Assembly: GCA_026990725.1 (NCBI GenBank)
Contig: JALXCX010000209.1
Coordinates: 1-6,161 of the forward strand
Reading direction: 5' to 3'
From: Desulfobulbaceae bacterium
Lineage (GTDB): Bacteria > Desulfobacterota > Desulfobulbia > Desulfobulbales > Desulfobulbaceae
Length of the DNA: 6,161 nucleotides
In this document: one piece after another, positions 6,153-6,161 of the stretch
Numbering within the stretch: the stretch's first letter is position 1
How the letters are laid out: each line of letters begins with the position of its first letter
Made by a program: the position numbers and the translations under genes
Notes under the pieces: model-generated
The model's input: the letters and a program-made list of their open reading frames with translations, nothing else
What the model was told of the DNA's origin: nothing
Database searches by the model: none

Positions 6153-6161
6153 CTGGTCCGG

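Larger units (their letters stand above)
5829..6161 (+). other. Intergenic region, probably promoter and leader of the next gene
   Basis: These 333 bp after dnaG hold no convincing gene on either strand. They are AT-rich and contain a candidate promoter (5938-5966), three related A-rich elements, a small stem (ACAGG 6082-6086 with CCTGT 6092-6096) and a strong Shine-Dalgarno near the right edge. No G+C-rich hairpin followed by a T-run is seen, so dnaG transcripts probably read into the next gene. In many bacteria dnaG is followed by rpoD; here that is expectation, not observation. Confidence 0.5.

Overview
This window looks like core chromosome from a Gram-negative bacterium, most plausibly a Desulfobacterota (deltaproteobacterial) lineage. 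That placement is an inference from protein style (GatC, an HDAC-family deacetylase, and a DnaG with a TOPRIM EGNFD variant), from the moderate GC content and from the gene mix; no marker gene settles it. I see no mobile element, CRISPR array, tRNA or rRNA.

Layout. Positions 1-163 (minus) hold the N-terminal part of gatC, which runs off the left edge. A 238-bp gap (164-401) follows, with a plausible minus-strand promoter for gatC and a pair of imperfect direct repeats on either side of it. Positions 402-3755 (minus) form a compact four-gene cluster. In transcription order it is an unrecognised 243-residue protein, a CaCA-family cation/Ca2+ exchanger, 5-formyltetrahydrofolate cyclo-ligase and an HDAC-family deacetylase. 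The junctions are a 4-bp ATGA overlap, a 9-nt gap and an 8-bp overlap, so this is almost certainly one transcript. A good sigma70-type promoter with a perfect TTGACA box lies upstream of the first gene, and a perfect 7-bp inverted repeat brackets its -10 box.

The 276-bp intergenic region 3756-4031 separates this cluster from the divergent dnaG (4032-5828, plus), a complete DNA primase. The last 333 bp contain no convincing gene. They look like a promoter and 5' leader for a gene starting at or just beyond the right edge, because a strong Shine-Dalgarno lies 9 nt from the end. In many bacteria that gene would be rpoD, but it is not visible here.

The genes are mostly housekeeping: tRNA-dependent amidation, one-carbon metabolism, ion homeostasis and replication priming. 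The part least explained by known biology is the 243-residue protein heading the minus-strand operon, together with the small repeat structures in the three intergenic regions. I did not find convincing evidence of a new defence or mobile system.
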